Notes: generated from the sequence alone by a model not told the origin. A DNA stretch of 64,000 bases from Flavobacteriaceae bacterium UBA7302 (GCA_002471825.1 DKQS01000004.1:186001-250000), one strand, 5' to 3'; positions 43,523-52,816 are shown, counted from the stretch's first letter. A program made the numbers and translations.

Positions 43523-44805
43523 TTAAAAAGTTTTTAGTCTACGTTTTATTCTTTTCATCAATTTCACTTTTTTCTCAAAGAACATCTTTATCACCCTACT
43601 CTTTTTTTGGAATTGGTGAGGAATTTAGTGCTGTAACGGTGGAACAAGCTGGTATGGGAGGTATTGGAGTTGCCTACAACAATTACAAGTACCTCAACTT
43701 TACCAATCCGGCTGCGATTGCCAATTTGAGATATACCACCTATGGATTTGGAGCGTCCAATAAGGATATTACCTTGAAATCCAATACATCCACGCAAAGC
43801 TCAACGCTTACCACCTTTAATTATGTGGCCGTTGGTTTCCCAGTGGGAGACAGAGCCGGATTTGCAGTGGGGATCCAACCACTATCATCAGTAGGTTACG
43901 AATTGCAAAATGGAATTTTGGACGCGAATGGAGACCTAGAGCAACTTTCTTTATTTGAGGGGAATGGTGGTGTCAATCGAATTTATTTTAATGTTGGAAT
44001 GAAGTTTTTCAAAGATCTTTCTTTGGGAGCTGAGGCAAGTTTCAACTTCGGTAACACGACCAATTCCATTATCGATCAAAGAATAGGTGTTTCTTTAGGT
44101 ACCAAATATGAAGAAACCACCCAGATCCGAGGAACCTCTTTAAAAGTAGGAGCTCAGTATCAAAAGAAAACAAAAAATGACCTATTAATTACAGCAGGTG
44201 CGGCCGTTAAATTGGAGAACGCATTGAGTGTTACAGGAGATGACTACTTGTATTCTGTAGTGTTGCTAGGAGCCAATCAAGTTCCAAGAGATACCTTAAG
44301 TACTTCGGGGATTTCAGGAGAGTTTAGGCTTCCTGTGAATAGTACCTTCGGAATTGGAATTGGAAAAACTGATCACTGGTATGCGGGAGTGGAATACGAA
44401 ATGCAAGATGCCTTTCAAGCTTCTGGTTTCCTAAGTACGACCAATTCAACATTCCGATATGGAAATTCCAACCGATTTGCTCTAGGTGGTTTTTGGTTGC
44501 CGAAAGTGAACTCGATTTCAAGCTTTTTTGATCGTGTAACCTACAGGGCTGGACTGCGATTTGAGGACACAGGATTACTGGTGGATGCCACTGGTTCAAA
44601 TACAAATTTTACTTCTATTAAAGATTTTGGCATATCTTTTGGTTTAGGTATACCATTGAAAGGACTATCGACCTTAAACGTTGGTATGGAATATGGACAA
44701 AGAGGTTCAACCGCTAACAATTTAATTCAAGAAAGTTACTTTAATTTAAGATTAAGCTTATCTTTGACCGACGTTAACTGGTTCATCAAGAGAAGAATTG
44801 ACTAA
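43519..44805 (+). CDS. Outer-membrane barrel protein (OmpP1/FadL-like)
   Basis: A 428-residue protein with a signal peptide ending SLFSQ. The N-terminus SLSPYSFFGIGEEFS, then GMGGIGVAYNNYKYLNFTNPA resembles FadL-type porins and PorV-like proteins, where a plug precedes the barrel. Repeated amphipathic strands with Gly/aromatic alternation run to the end. Bacteroidota often pair this protein with a TPR protein and LptC, as here. Substrate unknown; a hydrophobic-compound channel is plausible but unproven. Confidence 0.82.
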   Translation: MIKKFLVYVLFFSSISLFSQRTSLSPYSFFGIGEEFSAVTVEQAGMGGIGVAYNNYKYLNFTNPAAIANLRYTTYGFGASNKDITLKSNTSTQSSTLTTFNYVAVGFPVGDRAGFAVGIQPLSSVGYELQNGILDANGDLEQLSLFEGNGGVNRIYFNVGMKFFKDLSLGAEASFNFGNTTNSIIDQRIGVSLGTKYEETTQIRGTSLKVGAQYQKKTKNDLLITAGAAVKLENALSVTGDDYLYSVVLLGANQVPRDTLSTSGISGEFRLPVNSTFGIGIGKTDHWYAGVEYEMQDAFQASGFLSTTNSTFRYGNSNRFALGGFWLPKVNSISSFFDRVTYRAGLRFEDTGLLVDATGSNTNFTSIKDFGISFGLGIPLKGLSTLNVGMEYGQRGSTANNLIQESYFNLRLSLSLTDVNWFIKRRID

Positions 44806-44820
44806 TTAAAAATTTAAAAA

Positions 44821-46143
44821 ATGAAGAAAATTACGTTTTTACTAGCAATATCATTATTTATTGTCTCTGCAAAAACCAATGCACAGGATGATTTGAAAAG
44901 AGAGTGTACCATTAAGTACAACTTGTTCAAACCAGATTTTTTATCTAAAAATTACACTGCAGCCTACGATAACTGGATTTATTTGATGGATAACTGTAAA
45001 GATTTATCAGTAAACATCTATAAATACGGAGCTACAATTGCAGAAAAAGTAAGAAAAGATCCTGCTTTGGCGAAACGAGTATACGACCAAAGATTGCAGT
45101 ACTTCCCGAAAAACAATCCGGCAAAAGTACACAGTGATTACGCGACTTATTTATCTAAGAATAAGTTGGCTTCTGAAGACGAAATTTTCTTATTACTAGA
45201 GAAAGCATACAAAATTTCTCCAAAGGACATGAGTGTAAAAAATATCTACAAGTACTTCCAAGGAATTACCGATAGATATAAAGACACCAATCCACAGCGA
45301 GTATTTGATACCTATGATGACGTGGTAGAATCTGTAGGAGAAAAACTTGATGACTATGCTGCCAAGATCACCAAATTAACAAAGGATTCAACGAGAACTT
45401 TGGATGCCAAAGAAAAAAGAAGATTGAGAGCCTACAGCATCAATTCAAAAGCTTTGGGTCAAGTAGAAGGTGGTTTGGATAACATAATTTCTGGAATTGC
45501 AACTTGTGAGCGATTGGTTCCTCTTTACCAAAGAGATTACGAGGCTAACAAAACCAACTCAGTTTGGTTGCGTAGAGCGGTATCAAGAATGTTTAACAAA
45601 GGATGTCAAGAAGATCCATTGTACGAAACCTTAGCCAAGTCTTATGCTGATGTAACACAATCTGCAGACGCTTTCAACTTTGTTGCTGGTGTGATGGAAA
45701 GAAACGGCGATAAGGTAGGTGCAGCCGATATGAGAAAAAAGGCTTTTGATTTGGAGACCGATCCAATTAAAAAGGCTAGATTAAAATTAAGAGAAGCGCA
45801 AGGAACTAAGAACAAGTCAAGAGCGAGAGCTTTGGCGTATGAAGCGTTGAAATACAATCCGAATATGGGTAAGGCATACTTATTTATTGCTGGTTTGTAT
45901 GGAAAGAGCGCGAACTCTTGTGGTAAAAGTGAGTTCGAAAAAAGAATGGTTTTCGTTGCTGCCTTAAACAAAGCGTTGAAAGCACAGCGTTTGGATCCAG
46001 GTTCAGGAGCTTCTAGATTCATTAGAAGTTACCGTAAAAACCTTCCAGATAGTAAATTAATCTTTACTGCTGGTGTAGACAGAGGTAGTTCATACACGAT
46101 CAAGTGTTGGATTAATGAAACTGTTCGCGTACCTAAAGGCTAA
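44821..46143 (+). CDS. Secreted TPR-like helical protein
   Basis: A 440-residue protein with a signal peptide (ITFLLAISLFIVSAKTNAQ). The rest is mostly helical with tetratricopeptide-like repeats: AAYDNWIYLMDNCKDL near residue 40, DEIFLLLEKAYKISPKDMSV, then ARALAYEALKYNPNMGKAYL near residue 340. It ends with a small domain (VYTIKCWINETVRVP-like). It probably scaffolds other envelope proteins. It lies 15 bases after the barrel gene and two bases before lptC. Confidence 0.78.
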   Translation: MKKITFLLAISLFIVSAKTNAQDDLKRECTIKYNLFKPDFLSKNYTAAYDNWIYLMDNCKDLSVNIYKYGATIAEKVRKDPALAKRVYDQRLQYFPKNNPAKVHSDYATYLSKNKLASEDEIFLLLEKAYKISPKDMSVKNIYKYFQGITDRYKDTNPQRVFDTYDDVVESVGEKLDDYAAKITKLTKDSTRTLDAKEKRRLRAYSINSKALGQVEGGLDNIISGIATCERLVPLYQRDYEANKTNSVWLRRAVSRMFNKGCQEDPLYETLAKSYADVTQSADAFNFVAGVMERNGDKVGAADMRKKAFDLETDPIKKARLKLREAQGTKNKSRARALAYEALKYNPNMGKAYLFIAGLYGKSANSCGKSEFEKRMVFVAALNKALKAQRLDPGSGASRFIRSYRKNLPDSKLIFTAGVDRGSSYTIKCWINETVRVPKG

Positions 46144-46144
46144 C

Positions 46145-46705
46145 ATGGAATTTAAAAATATCATTAAAAGCATTGTTGTTGCCTTAACAGCGATGCTTTT
46201 TTCGTGTTCTAATAATACCCAAGAAGTTCGAGATTTCTTGGCTGATAAAAACTTGCCTGTAGGTAAGGCGAAAGACGCCTATCACGTTTACAAAGATTCT
46301 GGAAGAATCACTTCAAAACTCATCACACCACTAATGTTGGATTATAGCAATCGGAAGCAACATCCTTACAGTGAGTTTCCAGAAGGAATCAAAATCATTA
46401 ACTTTAAAAATAATGGAGCTGATTCGGTTACCATTACCGGCGATTACGCCCTTAATTATTCCAGAACCTCCATTTCGGAAATAGTAGGTAACGTGGTGGT
46501 ATTGAATCATACCGACAAATCGAAATTGGAAACTGAACAGTTATTTTGGGATGAAAAGGAAAAGTACTTCATTTCAGAAAAGAAGTTTATGCTTACTACC
46601 GAGAATTTAGATACCATTATCGGGGTTGGTTTCGAATCTAAAGATGATTTAACAAAACACCTAGCCAAGAAAACGATTGGTAGAATAAAAACAAAGGAAG
46701 AATAA
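46145..46705 (+). CDS. lptC: LPS export protein LptC
   Basis: A 186-residue lipoprotein (lipobox near LTAMLFSC). ATG 46145 is chosen because it lies just after the preceding stop and begins the signal; the frame extends further only inside the TPR gene. The LptC beta-jellyroll shows as SEFPEGIKIINFKNNGADSV, ITGDYALNYSRTSISEIVGN and TEQLFWDEKEKYFISEKKFM. LptC helps pass LPS from the inner membrane to LptA. E. coli LptC is membrane-anchored by a helix, whereas a lipid anchor is usual in this phylum. It overlaps the next gene by one base. Confidence 0.85.
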   Translation: MEFKNIIKSIVVALTAMLFSCSNNTQEVRDFLADKNLPVGKAKDAYHVYKDSGRITSKLITPLMLDYSNRKQHPYSEFPEGIKIINFKNNGADSVTITGDYALNYSRTSISEIVGNVVVLNHTDKSKLETEQLFWDEKEKYFISEKKFMLTTENLDTIIGVGFESKDDLTKHLAKKTIGRIKTKEE

Positions 46706-46902
46706 TGTTTAAAGCTTGGAAATTATTTCAATATGGTTATTTGATCATTGCTATCATCTGTATGGTAGAAGGAATATTAAAACTAAAAGACGATCCGTCA
46801 AAGGGATACTTACTCATCGGTTTTTCTATTTTTATTACCTTAGTATTTCTCTTCAAGCGGTTTTTTAGAAAGAAAATTGAGAAGAGGAATCAAAACCAAT
46901 AA
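46705..46902 (+). CDS. Small membrane protein after lptC
   Basis: A 65-residue protein with two hydrophobic helices (about 8-24 and 34-50) and a basic C-terminal tail (KRFFRKKIEKRNQNQ) expected to sit in the cytoplasm. It begins with TAATG overlap on lptC, so it is coupled to it. No family recognised; an accessory role in the envelope cluster is likely. Confidence 0.65.
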   Translation: MFKAWKLFQYGYLIIAIICMVEGILKLKDDPSKGYLLIGFSIFITLVFLFKRFFRKKIEKRNQNQ

Positions 46903-46908
46903 CCTTCG

Positions 46909-48174
46909 TTGGAGTTCGAAATTCTTATTATTGTTATTTCCATATTACTCTCCGCTTTCTTTTCGGGGATGGAAATTGCTTTTGTTTCTTCCAACAAACT
47001 TCACATAGAACTTGAAAAGAAAAGAGCGGGTGTTGTAGCCAAAATATTGGCTAGAATTACAAAGAAATCGTCTCGATTTATCACAACCATGCTTGTGGGT
47101 AACAACATTGCTTTGGTAATATATAGTTACTATATGGGGCGTTTTTTGGTGGATTTGTTGCCCTTGGAGGGATACAATGATTTTACCATTTTAATCATTC
47201 AAACGCTGATTTCAACTTCCATCATTTTGGTGACGGCCGAATTTTTACCCAAGGCAATTTTTCGTATATATGCCAATGAAGTTCTGAAATTGTTTGCCAT
47301 CCCAGCATTCATATTTTACTACATTTTTCATGTGTTCTCATCTGTTATTTCGGGTATCTCGGATTTTCTATTAAAAGCATTTTTCAAAACGGATAACCTT
47401 GAAGCGCAAACGGAGTTCAGTAAGGAAGAGTTGGGACATTACATTTCTGAGCAAATGGAAATTGGTAGCGATTCTGATGAATTGGATTCAGAAATTCAAA
47501 TATTCCAAAATGCACTTGAATTTCACAATGTAAGAGCTCGTGAAATTATGGTGCCCAGAACAGAAATTATTTCGGTTGACATTCATGATAATGTAACGCA
47601 CCTCAAAAACACCTTTGTAGAGACTGGTATTTCCAAGGTGATTGTCCATAACAATTCCCTCGATGATATTTTGGGATATGTCAGCGCTTTTGAATTGTTT
47701 AAAAAACCCAAGACCATTAAATCCATCTTGCTGCCTGTGGAGCTTATCCCAGAGTCTATGATGATTAGTGATCTTTTGAACCTTCTTACCAAAAAGAGAA
47801 AAAGTGTGGCCATCGTAATTGATGAATATGGTGGTACTTCTGGTATCATTACGGTAGAGGATATTGTTGAAGAACTCTTTGGTGAAATTGAAGATGAGCA
47901 CGATGTCCAAGAATTGAGAGAAGAGGTGATCAGTGAGACCGAATTTAATTTCTCAGCAAGATTGGAAGTTGATTATGTGAACGAAACCTACAACCTCAAT
48001 ATTCCCAAGTCGGACGCTTATTCTACTTTAGGAGGATTTATCATTGATCACACCGAAGATATTCCAGAAGAAAAGGAGGAGCTTGAAATTGAGAACTGCA
48101 CGATTAAAATTCTGAAAACGAGCGGTTCAAAGATTGATGAAATTCATCTTGAAGTTCACAGAGAAGAAGAGTAA
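46909..48174 (+). CDS. CNNM/CBS-domain hemolysin-family transporter
   Basis: A 421-residue membrane protein. TTG 46909, seven bases after the preceding stop, is the only early start that keeps the first helix. The DUF21/CNNM membrane domain begins LLSAFFSGMEIAFVSSNKLH. Two CBS domains follow (FVETGISKVIVHNNSLDDI; RKSVAIVIDEYGGTSGIITV), then a CorC_HlyC C-terminal domain. Family members include Mg2+/Co2+ efflux proteins and GldE, but gldD is not here. Substrate uncertain. Confidence 0.88.
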   Translation: MEFEILIIVISILLSAFFSGMEIAFVSSNKLHIELEKKRAGVVAKILARITKKSSRFITTMLVGNNIALVIYSYYMGRFLVDLLPLEGYNDFTILIIQTLISTSIILVTAEFLPKAIFRIYANEVLKLFAIPAFIFYYIFHVFSSVISGISDFLLKAFFKTDNLEAQTEFSKEELGHYISEQMEIGSDSDELDSEIQIFQNALEFHNVRAREIMVPRTEIISVDIHDNVTHLKNTFVETGISKVIVHNNSLDDILGYVSAFELFKKPKTIKSILLPVELIPESMMISDLLNLLTKKRKSVAIVIDEYGGTSGIITVEDIVEELFGEIEDEHDVQELREEVISETEFNFSARLEVDYVNETYNLNIPKSDAYSTLGGFIIDHTEDIPEEKEELEIENCTIKILKTSGSKIDEIHLEVHREEE

Positions 48175-48227
48175 GCTACCCGTTATTTTGTATTCTTAAA
48201 ATCAATTATTTATACGATTTTAAACCC

Positions 48228-48257
48228 GGTATTTGGTTGTAATATTGAATACCAAAT
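48228..48257 (+). promoter_or_regulatory. Overlapping inverted repeats before the ppiD-like gene
   Basis: GGTATT (48228-48233) pairs with AATACC (48248-48253), while ATTTGGT (48231-48237) pairs with ACCAAAT (48251-48257). The two alternatives share bases. The site lies 36-65 bases before the start. It might be a regulator site or a leader hairpin. Confidence 0.35.
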
Positions 48258-48292
48258 CGTATATTCGCCAACTGAATTTAAATTAATGAAGA

Positions 48293-50383
48293 ATGGCAGT
48301 ATTATCAAAAATTAGAGACAGATCTTTGTTCTTAATTCTTGTAATTGGTTTAGCATTATTTGCTTTTGTTTTAGATCCCTCAACCTTAACCGACTTTTTC
48401 AACTCCTCAAAAATCAATGAGGTAGGTGAAGTAAATGGGGAAACCATCTCTAGACAAGAATTCGTCAATGAATTAGACCAGTACAGACAGCAAACAGGCG
48501 GACGTACTTCAGACATCCAAGCGGCTCGTATTGTTTGGGATAATATGTTGAGAAAAAAAATATACGACAAGCAATTGGTGGATGCCGGAATTACCATCGG
48601 AGAGGAAGACGTTTGGAATGAAATCATTAGCGCACCATTTGTACAAAACAATCCACAGTATCAAAATGAAGTTGGACAGTTTGACGAAGATAAGTTCAAG
48701 AAGTTTTTAGCTGACACCAAAGAGAACAATGAAGTTTTATGGGGTCAATGGTCCAATTACATGAATCAAGTAAGAGACAATGCTGGTACCAATACCTACA
48801 ACAATTTGGTAACTGCAGGTTTGGGAGCTTCTTTAAAAGAAAGTGAATTCCAATACTTAATTGATAATACAAAATTAACAGGTCAGTTTGTTTACGTGCC
48901 GTATTCAAGTGTTCCAGATAGTTTGGTAACCGTTACTAGATCTGAAATTGAGAGCTACGTAAAAGCCAATGAAAAGGACTTTAAGGTGGAAGACATGAGA
49001 GATATCTTTTATGTGGAGTTTAAAATTGAGCCTACCAAAGAAGACGAAGATGCCATCAAGGCGGAAGTTGCTGGTATTGCCAACGATTTAAAATCTTCCA
49101 CTGACGAGAAATTATTGCTTTCTGAGAATGATTCGGACTTAGACATGAATCCGAATTTCCAATTTGAAAGCTATGTAAACCAAGAGATCAGTAAAGATTT
49201 ATTCGCGACCAAGCTGGGTGATGTTTTTGGTCCTTATAAAGACAAAGAATACTTCAAGCTTTCTAAAGTAATTGAAGAGTCAAGAATGCCAGATTCTGCT
49301 AGAGCAAGTCATATCTTAGTTCCTTATATCGGAGCCCAAAGAGCTGCTGCAGACATTACGCGTTCCAAAGAAGCTGCCAAAAAAATGGCAGATAGCATCT
49401 TTAACATCGTAAAGCGAAACAAGAAGAAGTTTGCTGAAATCGCCAAGGAAGTTTCTTCAGATAGAGGAAGTGCTGAAAAAGGTGGGGATTTGGATTGGTT
49501 CAACTACAACCGAATGACACCAGCTTTCCGTGATTTTTGTTTCACTGAAAGAAAAGGAAAGGTTGACGTAGTGGAAACTCCATTTGGATACCATATCATT
49601 CGAATTGACGATCAGAAGAATTTCCAAAGGGTAGTGAAGTTAGCTACTTATGCAAAGCAAATCCTTCCTTCTGAAAAAACAGAAAATGCAGCGTATACCA
49701 AAGCACAAGAGTTTGCTTTAGAAGTAACCAATACCAACGATTTTGGATTGGCTGCTAAGAACAAAGGCTACGCTCCGAAACCGGCAGTTGGTATGAAAAC
49801 TTTGGATGAAAATGTTCCTGGATTAGGAAATCACAGACAAGTAGTAAGCTGGGCTTTTGGTTCAGAAACGAATATTGGTGACTTCAAGCGCTTTGATTTA
49901 GAAGGAAGCTATGTGGTTGCGACCCTGTCTGGAAAGACAGCCAAAGGGTTAATGTCGCCAGAAAAAGCCACTCCAAGAGTTCGTCCAATCTTATTGAATG
50001 AGAAAAAGGCCGAGATTTTAGAAGATCGATTTGTAGACGGTGACTTGCAAGCAAATGCGAAAGAATTAAAAGTAGCCTTAAGAACTGCGAATGGGGTAAC
50101 TTTAAAAAGTCCAACGTTACCAGGTATTGGTTTAGAGCCAAAGGTAATTGGTGCCATGTACAATGCTGAAGTGAACAAAGTATATACAGCTATTGTGGGA
50201 CAAAAAGGTGTTTTTGCTTTCAAAGTGACCAAAAAGGAAGAGCCAGTGGCTTTGCCTAATTACGAAACCAATAGAAAGCAAATCGCAGAAGCAAGGAGAA
50301 GAATGACCTTTAGAATATACAATGCCTTGAAAGAAGCTTCAGAGATTGAAGATAACAGAGCAATGATGTATAGTTCTAACTAA
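48293..50383 (+). CDS. ppiD: SurA/PpiD-like peptidyl-prolyl isomerase
   Basis: A 696-residue membrane-anchored periplasmic foldase. One N-terminal helix (LFLILVIGLALFAFVLD) is followed by a SurA_N-type chaperone domain (EVNGETISRQEFVNELDQYR; RIVWDNMLRKKIYDKQLVDAG). A parvulin rotamase domain lies near residues 340-440, with RASHILVPYIG, SSDRGSAEKGGDLDWFNYNR and VVETPFGYHIIRID. Probably helps outer-membrane proteins fold. It ends the rightward envelope run at a strong terminator. Confidence 0.9.
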   Translation: MAVLSKIRDRSLFLILVIGLALFAFVLDPSTLTDFFNSSKINEVGEVNGETISRQEFVNELDQYRQQTGGRTSDIQAARIVWDNMLRKKIYDKQLVDAGITIGEEDVWNEIISAPFVQNNPQYQNEVGQFDEDKFKKFLADTKENNEVLWGQWSNYMNQVRDNAGTNTYNNLVTAGLGASLKESEFQYLIDNTKLTGQFVYVPYSSVPDSLVTVTRSEIESYVKANEKDFKVEDMRDIFYVEFKIEPTKEDEDAIKAEVAGIANDLKSSTDEKLLLSENDSDLDMNPNFQFESYVNQEISKDLFATKLGDVFGPYKDKEYFKLSKVIEESRMPDSARASHILVPYIGAQRAAADITRSKEAAKKMADSIFNIVKRNKKKFAEIAKEVSSDRGSAEKGGDLDWFNYNRMTPAFRDFCFTERKGKVDVVETPFGYHIIRIDDQKNFQRVVKLATYAKQILPSEKTENAAYTKAQEFALEVTNTNDFGLAAKNKGYAPKPAVGMKTLDENVPGLGNHRQVVSWAFGSETNIGDFKRFDLEGSYVVATLSGKTAKGLMSPEKATPRVRPILLNEKKAEILEDRFVDGDLQANAKELKVALRTANGVTLKSPTLPGIGLEPKVIGAMYNAEVNKVYTAIVGQKGVFAFKVTKKEEPVALPNYETNRKQIAEARRRMTFRIYNALKEASEIEDNRAMMYSSN

Positions 50384-50401
50384 CATAAAACTTACAAGCA
50401 T

Positions 50402-50435
50402 AAAAAAAACCGTTCTCGAAAGAACGGTTTTTTTA
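50402..50435. terminator. Bidirectional intrinsic terminator
   Basis: Stem AACCGTTCT (50408-50416) with AGAACGGTT (50421-50429), CGAA loop, A-run left and T-run right. It separates the converging ppiD-like and rho genes. Confidence 0.9.
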
Positions 50436-50454
50436 TATGATTTCATTTCAAGAA

Positions 50455-52035
50455 TTAGCCATTCATTGAAATTAAGAATTCTTCATTGCTTCTTGAGAAC
50501 TTAATTTTCTCATTAATGAACTCCATTGCTTCAATAGGATTCATATCAGCCAGGTACTTTCTAAGTACCCACATACGTTGAACCGTTTTGTCATCTAGTA
50601 AAAGATCATCACGACGTGTCGATGATTTGATTAAATCAATCGCAGGATAGATTCTTCTATTGGCAATGTTACGTTCTAATTGTAACTCCATGTTACCAGT
50701 ACCCTTAAATTCCTCAAAAATTACTTCATCCATTTTAGAACCTGTTTCGGTTAAGGCTGTAGCAATAATGGTAAGCGATCCTCCACCTTCGATTTTTCGA
50801 GCAGCACCAAAGAAACGTTTTGGCTTGTGCAGTGCATTGGCATCAATACCCCCGGATAAGATTTTTCCTGAAGCAGGAGCTACCGTATTGTAAGCTCTGG
50901 CCAAACGGGTGATGGAATCAAGGAGGATTACCACGTCATGACCACATTCTACCAAGCGTTTTGCTTTTTCCAATACAATGTTCGCAACGCGTACGTGCTT
51001 CTCTGCTGGTTCATCAAAGGTAGATGCCACAACCTCGCCACGAACACTTCGTTGCATATCGGTAACTTCCTCAGGACGTTCGTCGATGAGTAATACCAAC
51101 TGATATACTTCTGGGTGATTCGCTGCAATGGCGTTGGCAACATCTTTCAATAACATGGTTTTACCAGTCTTTGGTTGCGCCACAATCATACCTCTTTGTC
51201 CTTTTCCAATAGGAGAGAAGAGATCAATGATTCGTGTAGACAAACTACTTCCTCGTTCTGCTAAGTCGAACTTTTCCTGAGGGAAAAGTGGTGTCAAATG
51301 CTCAAACGAAACGCGATCGCGAACCACATTCGGATTCAAACCATTGATTTTGGATACGCGAATCAACGGGAAGTATTTTTCACCTTCTTTCGGAGGTCTT
51401 ACATTTCCGCGAACCGTATCACCGGTTTTTAAACCAAATAGTTTTATCTGTGACTGAGATACGTAAATATCATCCGGAGAAGACAAATAGTTATAATCTG
51501 AACTTCTTAAGAATCCATATCCGTCAGACATCATTTCAAGAACCCCTTCACTTTCTATGATACCATCGAATTCAAAATCTGGATCTCGGTATTTGTTGCC
51601 TTTTTGGTGGCGGTGATTATTGGATTTCTGATTGTTATTATTGTCCTTTCGGTTATTGTTATTCTTAGATTGATGGTTGTTTTTATGATTATCAGATTTA
51701 GACTGATGATTCTCTTTTTTTGCTTTTGGAGCATTGTTAGTGGTCTCCTTATCAGAAGTAGGTTTCTGATTTCTAGGTTGTTGATGACTTTTCTTTTGCT
51801 CTGGTTTGCTAGTCCTAGTTTCTTCAGATTTTGGCTTTGAAATGCGCTTGCGCTTCGGCTTTTCTGTAGATGGACTTGCTGTTTTTTCGGCATTACCTGC
51901 AGTAGCTTGGGTATCTAAAATCTTGTAGATTAAGTCAAGCTTTTTTAACTGGCTAGTTTTACTAAGACCAATGGTTTTTGCAATGACTTGTAAATCTGAC
52001 AGAGTTTTTGCCTTTAGTTCAGAAATATCGAACAT
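50455..52035 (-). CDS. rho: Transcription termination factor Rho
   Basis: A 526-residue hexameric RNA helicase. The Rho_N domain (DISELKAKTLSDLQVIAKT) starts it. Residues about 60-145 form a low-complexity insert of Asn, Lys, Gln, His and Ser (KNNHQSKNNNNRKDNNNN). The RNA-binding cold-shock domain follows (GVLEMMSDGYGFLRSSDYNY) and then the ATPase with Walker A in VAQPKTGKTMLLKDVA and Walker B in DVVILLDSITRLARAYN. Inserts of this kind are usual in Bacteroidota Rho and can promote condensation or RNA binding. A -7 box lies at 52132-52139. Confidence 0.97.
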   Translation of the reverse strand: MFDISELKAKTLSDLQVIAKTIGLSKTSQLKKLDLIYKILDTQATAGNAEKTASPSTEKPKRKRISKPKSEETRTSKPEQKKSHQQPRNQKPTSDKETTNNAPKAKKENHQSKSDNHKNNHQSKNNNNRKDNNNNQKSNNHRHQKGNKYRDPDFEFDGIIESEGVLEMMSDGYGFLRSSDYNYLSSPDDIYVSQSQIKLFGLKTGDTVRGNVRPPKEGEKYFPLIRVSKINGLNPNVVRDRVSFEHLTPLFPQEKFDLAERGSSLSTRIIDLFSPIGKGQRGMIVAQPKTGKTMLLKDVANAIAANHPEVYQLVLLIDERPEEVTDMQRSVRGEVVASTFDEPAEKHVRVANIVLEKAKRLVECGHDVVILLDSITRLARAYNTVAPASGKILSGGIDANALHKPKRFFGAARKIEGGGSLTIIATALTETGSKMDEVIFEEFKGTGNMELQLERNIANRRIYPAIDLIKSSTRRDDLLLDDKTVQRMWVLRKYLADMNPIEAMEFINEKIKFSRSNEEFLISMNG

Positions 52036-52090
52036 TATGTAATATTAAATTTTGTTGAATTTTATTTTTAATCTCAAGTTAAATGGATTA

Positions 52091-52111
52091 ATTGTGTAAA
52101 GTGTACACAAT
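52091..52111 (-). promoter_or_regulatory. Perfect inverted repeat in the rho leader
   Basis: ATTGTGTA (52091-52098) and TACACAAT (52104-52111) flank a five-base spacer. It lies between the predicted rho promoter and the start codon, so the transcript could form a hairpin, or the DNA could be an operator. The arms have no following T-run, so a plain terminator is unlikely. Confidence 0.5.
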
Positions 52112-52131
52112 CCTTTTGTGCGGATATGACA

Positions 52132-52139
52132 CAAATATA
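52132..52139 (-). promoter_or_regulatory. -7 box of rho
   Basis: On the minus strand TATATTTG matches TAnnTTTG. It lies about 97 bases upstream of the rho ATG, giving a leader of about 90 bases. Confidence 0.55.
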
Positions 52140-52184
52140 TACTTTTTTTTTAAGTTCCAACTTTACTTTTTTAAAAAAGAAGTT

Positions 52185-52192
52185 TAATTTTG
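52185..52192 (+). promoter_or_regulatory. -7 box of the DUF4293 gene
   Basis: TAATTTTG fits the consensus and ends 10 bases before the ATG, so the leader would be very short. Confidence 0.45.
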
Positions 52193-52202
52193 CTGGGCAA
52201 TA

Positions 52203-52634
52203 ATGATACAACGTATACAAAGCATATATTTATTATTAGCCTCAGTGGTCTCGGGAGTCTTGATGTTATTATTTGACTTATGGGACACGGCCAAGGAAGG
52301 AGTCAAAGCCATTGATCTTTTTGGAAATGAGGCTATTGAAATGAATGCCATTCCCGTTTTATTTATTGCTTCGGCCTTAGTGGCGCTATTTGCTATTTTC
52401 AAATTTCAGAATAGAAAGCTACAGATAACCTTGGGTCGTATTGTGATTTTGATAAACCTCATTTTGTTGGGTTTACTCGTTTATCTCCTACTAACCTTAT
52501 CTGGAGAAGCAGCAGTTTCGAAGAAAGATATTGGGATGTTCTTACCTATAGTAGCTATGCTATTTGTTTTATTAGCAAATAAGGCTATTCAAAAGGATGA
52601 AGATCTTGTAAAATCTGTAGACAGATTGCGATAA
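52203..52634 (+). CDS. DUF4293 family membrane protein
   Basis: 143 residues with four membrane helices (about 5-23, 51-66, 76-98 and 112-126). The opening MIQRIQSIYLLLASVVSGVL is the hallmark of DUF4293, a Bacteroidota-specific family of unknown function usually encoded beside rho, as here. It is divergent from rho and ends at a terminator. Confidence 0.9.
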   Translation: MIQRIQSIYLLLASVVSGVLMLLFDLWDTAKEGVKAIDLFGNEAIEMNAIPVLFIASALVALFAIFKFQNRKLQITLGRIVILINLILLGLLVYLLLTLSGEAAVSKKDIGMFLPIVAMLFVLLANKAIQKDEDLVKSVDRLR

Positions 52635-52658
52635 ACCGGCATATAGTATATTTAGTGC

Positions 52659-52691
52659 GAAAAAACCGAGAAGAAATTCTCGGTTTTTTAT
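52659..52691 (+). terminator. Intrinsic terminator after DUF4293
   Basis: Stem ACCGAGAA (52665-52672) with TTCTCGGT (52677-52684), GAAA tetraloop, followed by six T residues. Confidence 0.9.
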
Positions 52692-52816
52692 TTTCACCTC
52701 CGAATTTGACGTTTTTATTTTTTTTAAAAATTATTAATATTTAAATTGGAGTGTCAGTTCGCCAAATTTTCAATAATTTTGTTAATTGATTTTCAGTTAG
52801 TTATAAAATTATCATC

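Noticed and set aside
51555..51893. Long frames on both strands across the Rho insert
   Set aside because: They arise from the low-complexity AAY-type codons of the Asn/Lys-rich insert and show only repetitive sequence.
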